Below the pieces are notes generated by a model. It did no database searches and was not told the origin of the DNA. It saw only the letters and a program-made list of their open reading frames with translations. From a virus, in the IMG/VR virus record IMGVR_UViG_3300038421_000061, positions 1 through 44,774 of that record: DNA of 44,774 bases, one strand, 5' to 3'. Numbering within the stretch: the first letter of the stretch is position 1; every line of letters begins with the position of its first letter. Both the position numbers and the translations under genes were made by a program. Shown piece by piece: positions 1-6,966 of the stretch.

Positions 1-41
1 GTGAATTACCCAGCCCCTCCAAAAAAATGGGTAGCCGCTGG

Positions 42-368
42 TCAGACCGATCTAGGATCGACGCTCAGCGATGCACGCGTGGGACGTGAGCGGCGATTGC
101 GTTCCTGGTTGCAGCACCGCGGCCGTCCCGTCGTCCGGCTCACGCACACCGGACACGGATAGTTGCTGCCGTGCGCCGGCCGGATGTTGTGCGGGTCGTA
201 CGGATCCCCACCGTCGGCCAGCCGGACCAGATGATCGCCCTCGTAGCCGCCAGGGTGGCCACACCACCAGCAGTCGGTACCCCAGAGCCGGAACGCCACA
301 GCCTTCGCTTCTCGCCAGCGTGCGCCGCGTCTGCCCACATTGGCAGGGTCAGGGACACGCCGCGCCAT
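42..368 (-). CDS. HNH endonuclease (terminase-associated type)
   Basis: The 108-residue product has the HNH layout: paired cysteines C33-x2-C36, the DH pair at 45-46 (GYEGDHLVRL), N61 and H66 in HNIRPAHG, then a second cysteine set (C72, C75, C85, C86) that would complete a structural zinc site. The family nicks or cuts DNA with one metal ion. Small HNH proteins next to the terminase genes assist cos cleavage in many siphoviruses. Here the small terminase gene is at the other edge of the window, reading the same way, so the two would be neighbours if the ends join. The ATG at 368 is used. The gene is last in the leftward early direction and is separated from the rightward gene at 492 by a 123-bp divergent region. 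Confidence 0.93.
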   Translation of the reverse strand: MARRVPDPANVGRRGARWREAKAVAFRLWGTDCWWCGHPGGYEGDHLVRLADGGDPYDPHNIRPAHGSNYPCPVCVSRTTGRPRCCNQERNRRSRPTRASLSVDPRSV

Positions 369-382
369 GGCTACACTGCGCC

Positions 383-410
383 GCTACGCGGCAGCGTAGC
401 AGATATCTGC
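383..410. promoter_or_regulatory. inverted repeat plus palindrome upstream of the HNH gene
   Basis: A perfect 7-bp inverted repeat GCTACGC-GGCA-GCGTAGC (383-400) is followed at once by a 12-bp perfect palindrome GCAGATATCTGC (399-410). Both lie in the short region between the divergent HNH gene and the gene at 492, so operator function is likely, but no protein can be assigned. The HNH promoter itself is not clear to me. Confidence 0.45.
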
Positions 411-430
411 GCGAATAGGCATAACGGACA

Positions 431-458
431 TTGGTGCGGCGTGTTGCGCCGCTGTGAT
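431..458 (+). promoter_or_regulatory. possible promoter and operator for the membrane-protein gene at 492
   Basis: TTGGTG (431-436) and TGTGAT (453-458) are spaced 16 bp apart. The spacer is almost entirely an inverted repeat, GCGGCG-tgttg-CGCCGC (436-452), which touches the -10-like box. This matches the operator-next-to-minus-10 layout at 3570-3640. The hexamers are weak, so this is a suggestion only. Alternatively the repeat is a small hairpin. Confidence 0.3.
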
Positions 459-491
459 CCCATCGACGGGACGACATCGAGGAGGGGCGGC

Positions 492-905
492 ATGAGCAAG
501 CGGACAAGTGTGTGGCCGTGGATCTCAGCACCCGTGCTGCTGGTAGCCGGCACCGTCGTGGTAGCGGCGGCGTTCATGGGCGGCAACGACAAGGGAGACG
601 ACGCCATCGAATCGCCCACCGCGCCGGCCGTCACCACCGCGGTTGTGCCGCGGGTCGCCGACCTGATGAAGCGCGCCGGGTGCAAGGGCAAGACGATCGG
701 GACGCAGCTGTACGCGGCCGAGACCGGACGGTGCACCCTGGCCAACGGAGAGGTCACCGTGGCAACCTTCGAGACCGCGCAGCTTCGGTCGAAGTGGGTA
801 CGGGCAGCGCGGGACCTCGGCGGCACCACCCACTTCGGAGACGGATGGGCCATCTGGTCACCATCCCGCACCGCAGCCTCAACCTTCGCCGCAGCCATCA
901 GGTAG
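492..905 (+). CDS. membrane-anchored protein of unknown function, lone rightward gene
   Basis: The 137-residue protein has a basic N-terminus, one hydrophobic segment at about residues 9-30 (a signal anchor or uncleaved signal peptide), an acidic/Pro-Thr linker to about residue 55, and an extracytoplasmic domain of about 80 residues with two cysteines (in AGCKGK and GRCTLA) that could form a disulfide. A strong GAGGAGG lies 6-7 nt before the ATG at 492. The reading frame stays open further upstream, but only this start has a ribosome site. It is the only gene on this strand outside the two switch regions and it converges on the early operon, overlapping the last 8 nt of the gene at 898. This position is typical of lysogenically expressed phage genes such as exclusion proteins; that role is inference. 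Confidence 0.85.
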   Translation: MSKRTSVWPWISAPVLLVAGTVVVAAAFMGGNDKGDDAIESPTAPAVTTAVVPRVADLMKRAGCKGKTIGTQLYAAETGRCTLANGEVTVATFETAQLRSKWVRAARDLGGTTHFGDGWAIWSPSRTAASTFAAAIR

Positions 906-1383
906 GTCTCCACTCGTCCCGGTAGCCCGGACGGTCGGAGTAGGGCAGGGCCAGTAGACGGACGGTCGAGCAATCCCCGTCGAGCACATAGCCGCAGGAG
1001 TCGATCTCGCCCGGCCGGTAATCGCTGTAGATGCTGCATTCATGGTCCCGCGCGTGCAGATCGAGGATGCGCCGCTTGGCTTCTACCTCGCGCAGCACCC
1101 GGGCGGGGTCGTGGCGGACGATGTGCCGGGCCTCGGCCCTCCACCCACGGGCCGCTTCCGGGCACCCGTCCATCTCGTCATCGCAGTGCCACATCTGGTA
1201 GTTGACTTCCCGGGACCACTCCGGGCCGGGGTTGTCGATATCCTCGGAGCCGACGCGCACCTCCGGGCCAGACGCGGCCCGATCGGTGATCGCTTCCCAG
1301 CGCTGACCGGTATCAGCGAGGCGCGCGTCCCGCTCGTCTTCGTCGAGCTGGGAGCGCAGCCACCCGGTCAGGTCATCAGTCAT
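898..1383 (-). CDS. DUF6221 family protein
   Basis: The 161-residue protein has the recognisable arrangement of DUF6221, a family common in actinomycetes and their phages: an N-terminal LRSQLDEDERDARLAD-type helix, a central HIVRHDPARVLREVEAKRR segment, and a C-terminal LLALPYSDRPGYRDEW motif. No biochemical function is known to me for the family. The start is set at the ATG at 1383, which overlaps the upstream stop by 8 nt (ATGACTGA); longer in-frame starts would run into the upstream gene. It is the last gene of the early block before the convergent gene at 492. Confidence 0.9.
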   Translation of the reverse strand: MTDDLTGWLRSQLDEDERDARLADTGQRWEAITDRAASGPEVRVGSEDIDNPGPEWSREVNYQMWHCDDEMDGCPEAARGWRAEARHIVRHDPARVLREVEAKRRILDLHARDHECSIYSDYRPGEIDSCGYVLDGDCSTVRLLALPYSDRPGYRDEWRPT

Positions 1384-1648
1384 CGGGATCACCAACCCAC
1401 ACCTCGACCCGGCCGTGGGCCCGGATCGCATCCCACAGCACCCGGGCGCCATCCACGTTCGCGTCGGCGAGCCCTTCGAGGTATGCGATCAACTCCCGGT
1501 CGTCGGTGCCGATCGTCGTATGGTCCCCGTGCAGCGAGCCGTCATGCCTCCACAGCCGATAAGCAAGGCGCCTCTTCAGTGCGTCGTCGAGATACTCGGC
1601 CGGCGGGATGTCCCTCGGTGCCGGACGCCAGTACATGCTGAAGCTCAC
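1376..1648 (-). CDS. hypothetical protein, 90 aa
   Basis: GTG start at 1648 in a 4-nt GTGA overlap with the upstream stop; an ATG four codons in is possible. The protein begins MSFSMYWRPAPRD and has a helical LDDALKRRLAYRLW segment and an acidic C-terminus. I recognise the style of actinophage early proteins but no function. It is translationally coupled to both neighbours. Confidence 0.82.
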   Translation of the reverse strand: MSFSMYWRPAPRDIPPAEYLDDALKRRLAYRLWRHDGSLHGDHTTIGTDDRELIAYLEGLADANVDGARVLWDAIRAHGRVEVWVGDPDD

Positions 1649-1941
1649 GATCCGTCACCCCTGTACTCTGCGATCGCCTCGCGCACGGCTCGCTCCGACC
1701 AGTCGCACGAGTCCCACCACTCGACCGCCTTCCACACCTCGCGGAGCCGCTTGGTTCGCACCTCGGCCCGAGTACGCCACTGCCGCAGCATGACGAGGAG
1801 TTCCTCGGTCTCCCGGGCGGCGTCTTCGGCGTAGCCGAGCCCGGCCAGCCGTTCCGCCATGGCCTGTAGGTCCGCTTCGTGCTTCATCAGGTCGTCTAAG
1901 TCATAGACCTGGCACAGGTAGTTGTAGCTGCCGCCGCTCAC
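1645..1941 (-). CDS. hypothetical protein with MSGGSYNYL N-terminus, 98 aa
   Basis: Starts at the GTG at 1941 in a GTGA overlap. The N-terminal MSGGSYNYL is a recurrent start of small unknown proteins in actinomycetes and their phages. The rest is predicted helical (DLDDLMKHEADLQAMAERL, then a long charged helix ending VEWWDSCDWSERAVREAIAEY). No catalytic motif is visible. Confidence 0.82.
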   Translation of the reverse strand: MSGGSYNYLCQVYDLDDLMKHEADLQAMAERLAGLGYAEDAARETEELLVMLRQWRTRAEVRTKRLREVWKAVEWWDSCDWSERAVREAIAEYRGDGS

Positions 1942-2330
1942 GTCAACCCCTCGTCATAGGCGTGGGAGCACTTCGACCAGCCGTCGTAGCTGTCCCCGCA
2001 GGTGCAGTAGGACTGGACGAGGTGCTCGGCGTACTCCTGGGTGAATCCGAGCGCATCAAGGAGGCGGTCCATCGTCAGCGGGTTGCGCACTGCCGCTTGC
2101 CGTTCCTCGGCGCGTTGCTGGGCGGCGATCCGTCGCCGCTCGGCCATCTCTTCGGGTGAGCAGTTGAACAGGCTGGTCACGGCAGCGTTGAAATTCTCCA
2201 TCTCATCTGCAACCTCTCGACTGACCGTCAACCAGGTTCCAGCAAGATGGACAGACACGTCAGGGAGCGCCGCTACCTTGTCCCGGGCGTCCGGGCCGTA
2301 CGGGCCGTACGGGCCATCCATGTTGCTCAC
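1938..2330 (-). CDS. hypothetical protein with Cys/His-rich C-terminus, 130 aa
   Basis: AGGAGG lies 5-6 nt before the GTG at 2330, which also forms a GTGA overlap with the gene upstream; the ATG three codons in is the alternative. Near the N-terminus a 9-bp DNA repeat encodes PYGPYGP. Residues 60-100 are a charged, probably coiled segment (EEMAERRRIAAQQRAEERQ). The C-terminus carries three cysteines and a histidine (YCTCGDS...KCSHAYDEG) that could bind zinc. Function unknown. Confidence 0.83.
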   Translation of the reverse strand: MSNMDGPYGPYGPDARDKVAALPDVSVHLAGTWLTVSREVADEMENFNAAVTSLFNCSPEEMAERRRIAAQQRAEERQAAVRNPLTMDRLLDALGFTQEYAEHLVQSYCTCGDSYDGWSKCSHAYDEGLT

Positions 2331-2887
2331 CGCAACCTCCTCAGCTGCTCCAACGACCACCCACAACGGCGAGCGGCCAGCGCCCACCACGACTCCACAT
2401 CCGCGGCCAGCCAGTCAGCGATAGACGGAGCCAGCGTCGGGGCCTCACCGACCAGGCGGCGCAGCACCGCCTTATGCCAATCCACCTCCGTCAACCCGGC
2501 GCCGGCGCACACCGGGCCGCCGCGCTCCCGCAGCACCAGCACCCGGCACGACGCATGGAGACAGCCGTGCAGGAACCGCGGCGGCGACGGCAGGTCGAGC
2601 TTGGCGTGCCAGAAGCTGATCCCCACGTACACCTCCGCCAGAGCATCAGCTGTGTCCGCCGACCAGCCCACTGGTGGGCGGGAGTCCGGCACCCGGCGTC
2701 GTTCCGGGCCCTGACTGGCTGCCCCTGGCCCGGCCGCCGTGCGTAGCGCGTCCAGCAGCGGCGGGTGGGACACGATCCGCGCTTCGCCCCGGCGCCCGAC
2801 CGCTGCCCGGATCGGCTCGCAGAGCTGCCGCACGTCATCCGCCATCTGGGCCAACGTGTCGTGCGACGCCGCAGTGCTAGCCACCAT
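2327..2887 (-). CDS. hypothetical protein, 186 aa
   Basis: ATG at 2887, overlapping the upstream stop by 11 nt. The protein starts MVASTAASHDTLAQM, continues with a helical region, then a central FLHGCLHASCRVLVLRERG stretch with two cysteines, and ends with Trp-rich helices (DVESWWALAARRCGWSLEQL). The frame is open for another 62 codons upstream, but those codons overlap two other coupled genes. No family recognised. Confidence 0.8.
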   Translation of the reverse strand: MVASTAASHDTLAQMADDVRQLCEPIRAAVGRRGEARIVSHPPLLDALRTAAGPGAASQGPERRRVPDSRPPVGWSADTADALAEVYVGISFWHAKLDLPSPPRFLHGCLHASCRVLVLRERGGPVCAGAGLTEVDWHKAVLRRLVGEAPTLAPSIADWLAADVESWWALAARRCGWSLEQLRRLR

Positions 2888-3116
2888 CGACCCCCTGAAC
2901 CGGGTACGGGCCGGGAGCCCAGCGCATCCCGGACGGCTGAACCGGCGGGGTGGAACGACGCTCGGTCGCGGCAAACCCGATCGCTGCGCCCTGCTGCTGT
3001 GGCCAGCCGCCGGCCTGGCGGAACAGCTCAAGCGCCCGGTCGGCAACCTCGGCGAGCGGATCGTCCGCCTCAACCTCGATTGTGGCCCCAGGGGTGTCGA
3101 TCTTTACGCGGGTCAA
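2877..3116 (-). CDS. hypothetical protein, 79 aa (TTG start)
   Basis: The best start is TTG at 3116: GAGGAGG lies 7 nt upstream and the codon makes a TTGA overlap with the upstream stop. The product begins MTRVKIDTPGATIEVEADDPLAEVADRAL, a beta strand then a helix, which resembles a common unknown actinomycete phage protein. The C-terminal third is Pro/Gly-rich and probably disordered. Confidence 0.8.
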   Translation of the reverse strand: MTRVKIDTPGATIEVEADDPLAEVADRALELFRQAGGWPQQQGAAIGFAATERRSTPPVQPSGMRWAPGPYPVQGVDGG

Positions 3117-3283
3117 CGGTCGGCCTCCTCGGTGCCGAACTGCGCATCCAGCAGCGCCTCCCGCTCGGCCGCGATCAGCGTGTCGTCCCGGACGATCACC
3201 AGCTGCAGACGAAGCTCGTCGAGGAGTGCCCACGCTGGACTCAGTGCGCCGGTGACCCGTAGGTCCACCTCACGGCTAGCCAC
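3113..3283 (-). CDS. small hypothetical protein, 56 aa
   Basis: GTG at 3283 follows GGGGAGG by about 5-6 nt, and the stop overlaps the next start in a TTGA. The product (MASREVDLRVTGALSP... ending FGTEEADR) is mostly helical and amphipathic, with a VIVRDDTLIAAEREALLDAQ segment. It is short but fits the coupling pattern of its neighbours exactly. Function unknown. Confidence 0.75.
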   Translation of the reverse strand: MASREVDLRVTGALSPAWALLDELRLQLVIVRDDTLIAAEREALLDAQFGTEEADR

Positions 3284-3301
3284 GGCCGCCTCCCCGGTGC
3301 C

Positions 3302-3535
3302 TTACCACGCCCGGCTGATCCGGCGGCGGGCCCGCAAGGTGTCCTGGGTCCAGTCCTCCCGGATCCGCGCCCGGCGCCCGGTGGTCCGGATGTCCAGGAC
3401 GGCTTCCTTGCGGCTCTCGGCGAGGGGGAAGAACCGGCCGAACTTGGCCCGGTTCTTGGGGGAGAAGGTGGGCCGCGGGGTGGTGGAGGTGGCGGCGTGC
3501 TGGACCTTGGTCTTGGTTTCCCGCTTCATTGTCAT
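3302..3535 (-). CDS. basic hypothetical protein, 77 aa; first gene of the leftmost leftward transcript
   Basis: ATG at 3535 with a GGAGAGG ribosome site 9-10 nt upstream; an alternative ATG follows two codons later. The protein is very basic (about one residue in four is Arg or Lys) and contains RPTFSPKNRAKFGRFFPL, so a nucleic-acid-binding role is plausible. It is the first gene read leftward from the operator-bearing promoter at 3570-3598, facing the HTH gene at 3648, so the HTH protein probably controls it. Confidence 0.8.
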   Translation of the reverse strand: MTMKRETKTKVQHAATSTTPRPTFSPKNRAKFGRFFPLAESRKEAVLDIRTTGRRARIREDWTQDTLRARRRISRAW

Positions 3536-3569
3536 TGTCCCTGTCCTCTCCCCTTTTCTGTATGCCACT

Positions 3570-3598
3570 AGCATAGCCCAATGTTGGGCCTAACGCAA
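3570..3598 (-). promoter_or_regulatory. leftward promoter with operator in the spacer
   Basis: Reading leftward: TTGCGT (-35, 3593-3598), a 17-bp spacer, TATGCT (-10, 3570-3575). The inverted repeat GCCCAA-tg-TTGGGC (3576-3589) fills the spacer and directly abuts the -10, so a bound regulator should block RNA polymerase. A leader of about 30 nt with GGAGAGG follows before the ATG at 3535. Confidence 0.65.
3576..3589. repeat. operator copy 1, inverted repeat GCCCAA-N2-TTGGGC
   Basis: Identical in sequence to the copy at 3621-3634, 45 bp away centre to centre. With its flanks, this copy is the reverse complement of copy 2 except at the central two bases, so the two sites face opposite promoters in mirror arrangement. 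It is the probable binding site of the HTH protein encoded at 3648. Confidence 0.7.
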
Positions 3599-3620
3599 GG
3601 CAAATTGAGGGAAACACTGG

Positions 3621-3634
3621 GCCCAATGTTGGGC
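3621..3634. repeat. operator copy 2, inverted repeat GCCCAA-N2-TTGGGC
   Basis: The second exact copy of the 14-bp element. It ends one base before the TACAAT -10 box of the rightward promoter, as copy 1 does for the leftward promoter. Confidence 0.7.
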
Positions 3635-3648
3635 TACAATAAGAGACA
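3635..3648 (+). promoter_or_regulatory. -10 of a probable leaderless rightward promoter
   Basis: TACAAT (3635-3640) is followed after 7 nt by the ATG at 3648. That spacing puts the transcription start at or next to the A of the start codon, and no Shine-Dalgarno sequence precedes the ATG. Leaderless mRNAs with this TANNNT-N7-ATG layout are common in actinobacteria. The -35 is poor: TTGAGG at 3605 is 24 bp away. Confidence 0.6.
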
Positions 3649-3896
3649 TGACCACCCACGACACCACCCGACTGCAAGCGCTCGGGAAGCGCCGACAGCG
3701 ACTCGCGGCCCAACTGGCCGAACTCGACAACGAACTCGAACCAGAGATCTACGCGGCGGCCCAGGCCGGAGTTCCTCAGGTCGAAATCATCCGGTGGACC
3801 GGAATGGCCCGGGAAAGCATCCGACTCAAGAGCATGACGCCTGAGGAACGCGAATCCGAGCGCCAGAAGCGCCGGAAGGGGGCCCCTGGTGAATAG
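3648..3896 (+). CDS. small HTH DNA-binding protein, probable autoregulated repressor
   Basis: The 82-residue protein has an N-terminal charged helix (residues about 5-30, RLQALGKRRQRLAAQLAELD) followed by a likely helix-turn-helix (about 31-58, EIYAAAQAGVPQVEIIRWTGMARESIR) of the type seen in small actinomycete plasmid and phage regulators, and a basic acidic-mixed tail. It probably binds as a dimer to the two identical inverted repeats at 3576 and 3621, repressing itself and the leftward genes. The start has no ribosome site, which fits a leaderless mRNA. It is the only rightward gene inside the early block. Confidence 0.82.
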   Translation: MTTHDTTRLQALGKRRQRLAAQLAELDNELEPEIYAAAQAGVPQVEIIRWTGMARESIRLKSMTPEERESERQKRRKGAPGE

Positions 3897-3967
3897 CGCA
3901 AAACCATACATGGCAGTCCCCGCAGTGGTCGAGCAGCGGTGCGCGTGAGCCGCGCGACGAACCCACG

Positions 3968-4585
3968 TCATCGCCCCTCCTCGGTGCTCTCTGAGGAGAC
4001 CGGCCGGGCGCGTGCCCGCTCAGCCATCGCCACACAGTCCCGCCAGCCTTGCTGATACGCAGCGACGATATTGATGTGGCCGAGACTGTCCGGCTTCCGC
4101 TGGAAGCGGGTCACCACGCTGGGTTCGTAGCCGGCCGCCACGGCGCGGTTGACCAGCCGGCGCCACTCCGGGTCATCCATCATCGGCGTGGTGTCCCGGA
4201 TCGCCAGGAAGGCGTCCCGGTGGCGGGCCAGCTCGGCGCGCAGGAATTCGATCTCTTCGCGGGCGTCGGCTGGTAGGAGCCGGCCGGCGTCCTCCAGTGC
4301 GGCGCGTTCGTCCTGCCTGCCCAGCTCGTACCCGGCGTGCGCGGCAAGGTCCACAGCTATGTCTTTCGGTGCGCTCCCGCCCCGGAGGGACTCGGTAACC
4401 TCCACCATGCGGAGCCGGCCGGCCGCAGCCAGAGCATCGAGGATGGCCCGCGCCCACGCCCGGCCCTCGGCCCGTTCCCTGGGACACACCGATTCCCAGT
4501 CGAAGTCCCCATCGGGAAAGCCAAGCTCGTGATACGTCCGGGCTACCAGCTCTACGTCTGCGTCGGTGTACGGACGCTCACCCAT
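3968..4585 (-). CDS. hypothetical protein, 205 aa
   Basis: ATG at 4585 overlaps the upstream stop by 8 nt (ATGGGTGA). The N-terminal region (YTDADVELVARTYHELG...) and the segment WARAILDALAAAGRL occur in other phage early proteins I know only as hypothetical. A helical EEIEFLRAELARHRDAFLAI stretch near residue 120 may be a short coiled coil. The 70 nt between its stop and the convergent gene ending at 3896 show no strong terminator. Confidence 0.83.
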   Translation of the reverse strand: MGERPYTDADVELVARTYHELGFPDGDFDWESVCPRERAEGRAWARAILDALAAAGRLRMVEVTESLRGGSAPKDIAVDLAAHAGYELGRQDERAALEDAGRLLPADAREEIEFLRAELARHRDAFLAIRDTTPMMDDPEWRRLVNRAVAAGYEPSVVTRFQRKPDSLGHINIVAAYQQGWRDCVAMAERARARPVSSESTEEGR

Positions 4586-4991
4586 TTGCGATCTCCAATA
4601 AGACGTCCCCATGACACGGGGAATCGAGCGGGCACCAGCACGCCAGGTCCTTACCGGACAGCTCCCGGCGGGCCATCTTGTAGTCCTCCGGACCCCACTC
4701 GTAAGCCAGCCACGCCCGCAGCAGCTCCACCGCGTGGGCCCGGTCCCGGACCACCGCAATCGTCTCCGTCCACGGCTCCAGATCGGGCGTCATGCGCTGG
4801 CAGGGGCCCGGCATGCGGGGGTCGCCGTCGGGGAGCACCTGCGGTCGACGGTGCGCCCACGTCCGATCCGAGAAGCGGGCACCGACGGCGAATGGATTTC
4901 CCCAGCGCGACGGGCGGCCGACGTACACCGCTCCCTCGGGCATCCGCCAGCCCTTCGTGCGCTGGCGCTGGATACGGCGTGGCTCACCCAT
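4578..4991 (-). CDS. DUF4326 domain protein
   Basis: The 137-residue protein has the DUF4326 signature: VYVGRPSRWGNPF near the N-terminus, a central AVELLRAWLAYE helix, and the C-terminal DLACWCPLDSPCHGDVLLEIAN. The W-C-x4-5-C-H triad is conserved in the family and suggests a metal- or nucleotide-linked role. The domain is frequent in phages; its biochemical role is not known to me. ATG at 4991 overlaps the upstream stop by 8 nt (ATGGGTGA), the same junction as the next gene downstream. Confidence 0.92.
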   Translation of the reverse strand: MGEPRRIQRQRTKGWRMPEGAVYVGRPSRWGNPFAVGARFSDRTWAHRRPQVLPDGDPRMPGPCQRMTPDLEPWTETIAVVRDRAHAVELLRAWLAYEWGPEDYKMARRELSGKDLACWCPLDSPCHGDVLLEIANG

Positions 4992-6081
4992 CGGTACGCC
5001 CCCGAATCCTCAGCTCGTGCTCGATCATCTCCAGCAGCTTGGCCGGATCGGACACCTCGATGTTGAGCACCATGCCCGGCCGGCGTCCGGCCAGGATCCG
5101 CTCGGTGGCATCGATAGCGGCATCCAGGGCGGCGACGATAACCGCCCGGGGAGCCGCATACGCGTTGCGGGCGGTGAGGCGCGCCGCGTCCGCCTCGGCG
5201 TAGATAGCGCGACGATCAGCGTCGGTGATGGCGGGGAAAGCCCTTACCGGTACCTCCCCGCCAGCACCCCGCCGCGCCTCGGCCCGCTCTCGCAGCATCC
5301 GCGCATTCCAGTGCTCACCCGGCCGCTCCCCGCCGGTCGGGCCGACGTAGTCCGGGCGCGCCGGTACCTCCCCGGAGGACTCCCGGACAAGCCGTGCCGC
5401 GTCGGCGATTGCCTCCCGGTAGCCAGCCCACCATGCGGGTGATGCGGGACTCGGGTCGGGACCGGGATGGGCTGCAATCTCCTCGGCCAGCCGCTCAAGG
5501 TCTGGCAGTATCACCCGCCACGGATCGGCCCCGCGCAGCGCCGACCCTAGTCGGGCGATATCGGCCTGGGCCTGCTCCAGCTCGCCCTCCTTGCTGCGCC
5601 AGGCGCCGAGCATGCGCTCCAGTTCGGCGCGGGCCTCGGCCAATTCGGCGAGCGCACCATCCCGCTCCAGCACGGTCTCCCTGACCATTCCTGGCAGCGA
5701 GTCCATCAACTCGGCGACGGGTGAGAGAGCCCTGGATATCTCATCGAGGACCAGTTGGGCCGCGTCCAATTCGGCGCGCGTGTTCGCCAGTACTCCGGCG
5801 AGCCGGGACGATTCGGCTTGCTCGCGCTGTAGCGCGGCGCGGGCCTCGGCCAGCTCCGCGCTCAGCTTGACTGGTCGGCGACCGGGCTCGACCGGCAGGC
5901 CGAGCGGTACCTGATCCAACCGATCGTCGGGCTGCTCCTCGGTGTTGACCGCGCCGCGCGGGGCGAAGCTAGTCAGCACCGCATCGGCAAGCCGCTCGAT
6001 CGCGGCGGGATGGGCGGCCGGACCGTACTGCTTGACGTAGCGGGCATCGGCGTAGATCTCTGCCAGATTCGGCGTGCTCAC
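4984..6081 (-). CDS. coiled-coil protein, 365 aa
   Basis: GTG at 6081 in a GTGA overlap. The N-terminal about 60 residues (NLAEIYADARYVKQYGPAAH) are followed by a long coiled coil (about 70-195, with LAEARAALQREQAESSRL and ALAELAEARAELERML heptads), a WWAGYREAIADAARL helix, and a C-terminal Ala/Arg-rich helical region ending in NIEVSDPAKLLEMIEHELRI. It is the largest unassigned early protein. A scaffold or DNA-structuring role is possible, but no catalytic motif is visible. Confidence 0.85.
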   Translation of the reverse strand: MSTPNLAEIYADARYVKQYGPAAHPAAIERLADAVLTSFAPRGAVNTEEQPDDRLDQVPLGLPVEPGRRPVKLSAELAEARAALQREQAESSRLAGVLANTRAELDAAQLVLDEISRALSPVAELMDSLPGMVRETVLERDGALAELAEARAELERMLGAWRSKEGELEQAQADIARLGSALRGADPWRVILPDLERLAEEIAAHPGPDPSPASPAWWAGYREAIADAARLVRESSGEVPARPDYVGPTGGERPGEHWNARMLRERAEARRGAGGEVPVRAFPAITDADRRAIYAEADAARLTARNAYAAPRAVIVAALDAAIDATERILAGRRPGMVLNIEVSDPAKLLEMIEHELRIRGRTDG

Positions 6082-6503
6082 TCCTGCCTCCCGGCGGGTT
6101 CGGCCAGCCGGGCGATCGCGAGGTTCTTCTCGACCTCGGCGCGCACCCGCTCCGACGCGGACGCCCACGACGGCAGCTCGACCACCTCGAACGGCCCGGA
6201 CAACCCCCGCAGGGCGTGACGGGACGTGGTTGACTGCGCGATCACATCCCTGCGGGACAGGCCACGCTCCCGGCGCCACGCTTCGATCTCCGGCACGTTG
6301 CCGCACACCACGTAGCGGGTTTTCCTCACCCCTGGGCTCCAGTCCTTGACCGTCAACACCCGGGTGCCATTGGCGTGCCGCTGCTCACCGGCGAGCCAAC
6401 ATGGGTAGAAGGTGAGCAGGATGTAGTCGCCCGCCTGCACCTCCCTGGTCGTCGACACGCCCATCTCAAGGTCCTCGACGGTGACTCTGTATCCCGCGCT
6501 CAC
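6078..6503 (-). CDS. hypothetical protein, 141 aa
   Basis: GTG at 6503 in a GTGA overlap. The first half is beta-rich (YRVTVEDLEMGVSTTREVQAGDYILLTFYPCW, then GTRVLTVKDW); the second half is helical and basic. No family recognised. It is coupled to both neighbours. Confidence 0.8.
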   Translation of the reverse strand: MSAGYRVTVEDLEMGVSTTREVQAGDYILLTFYPCWLAGEQRHANGTRVLTVKDWSPGVRKTRYVVCGNVPEIEAWRRERGLSRRDVIAQSTTSRHALRGLSGPFEVVELPSWASASERVRAEVEKNLAIARLAEPAGRQE

Positions 6504-6760
6504 TCGCCCTGCCTCCCTACGGGCTCCGGATGATGCACGCCGTCAGCGCGGGACACCATCACGTCCACCAGCATCGGGTCACCGCGCCGCGCGCTGACGG
6601 AGTCGGGGTGCGTGGTGAACACCTGGACCCGCTCGACCCGCCATCCGCCGCCATCGTGAATGACGATCAGGCCCGGCTGTGGCAGGGCCGGGAACGACAC
6701 GGGCTCTCCGACGAACGTGTCGTCGGCGTCGTCGTAGAAACGGACCCGGAACGCGCTCAC
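6500..6760 (-). CDS. hypothetical beta-rich protein, 86 aa
   Basis: GTG at 6760 in a GTGA overlap, with a purine-rich GGGAGAGGAGAGCAG stretch just upstream acting as ribosome site. The sequence SAFRVRFYDDADDTFVGEPV... LIVIHDGGGWRVERVQVFT suggests a small all-beta fold. Function unknown. Confidence 0.8.
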   Translation of the reverse strand: MSAFRVRFYDDADDTFVGEPVSFPALPQPGLIVIHDGGGWRVERVQVFTTHPDSVSARRGDPMLVDVMVSRADGVHHPEPVGRQGE

Positions 6761-6966
6761 TGGTTCTGCTCTCCTCTCCCAGCACCCGCCGAGCAGGTCC
6801 GGCACTCGCCGCGCACATCGGTCAACGGAAGGCCAGCGATGCCGCGCTCGATCTCCTCCTCGGTGACATCACCCAGGAGCTGTCCGCAGCCGTTGCACGC
6901 GCGTTTGACGGTAATGACGGTGCCGGTCTCGGTCTTCCGGTCCGGGGTCCATGGCCGGTCGCTCAC
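6757..6966 (-). CDS. small zinc-ribbon protein, 69 aa
   Basis: GTG at 6966 in a GTGA overlap. Two CxxC pairs (CNGCGQ near residue 24 and CRTCSA near residue 56) flank a short acidic helix, which is a zinc-ribbon pattern. The last residues (GRGEQNQ) are encoded by the purine-rich junction sequence that also serves as ribosome site of the next gene. Confidence 0.83.
   Translation of the reverse strand: MSDRPWTPDRKTETGTVITVKRACNGCGQLLGDVTEEEIERGIAGLPLTDVRGECRTCSAGAGRGEQNQ

Noticed and set aside
171-491. Upstream extension of the rightward gene at 492
   Set aside because: The frame is open from 171, but the extension is antisense to the HNH gene and only the ATG at 492 has a ribosome site.
2287-2320. 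9-bp tandem repeat GGGCCGTAC as a regulatory element
   Set aside because: It lies wholly inside a coding region and simply encodes PYGPYGP; no palindrome or promoter is associated.
3276-3971. Long leftward frame opening at 3971 with an ATGA overlap
   Set aside because: Beyond its first codons it runs antisense through the HTH gene and both operators, has no recognisable motif, and ends inside other genes. Only the overlap speaks for it; a very short truncated gene cannot be excluded.
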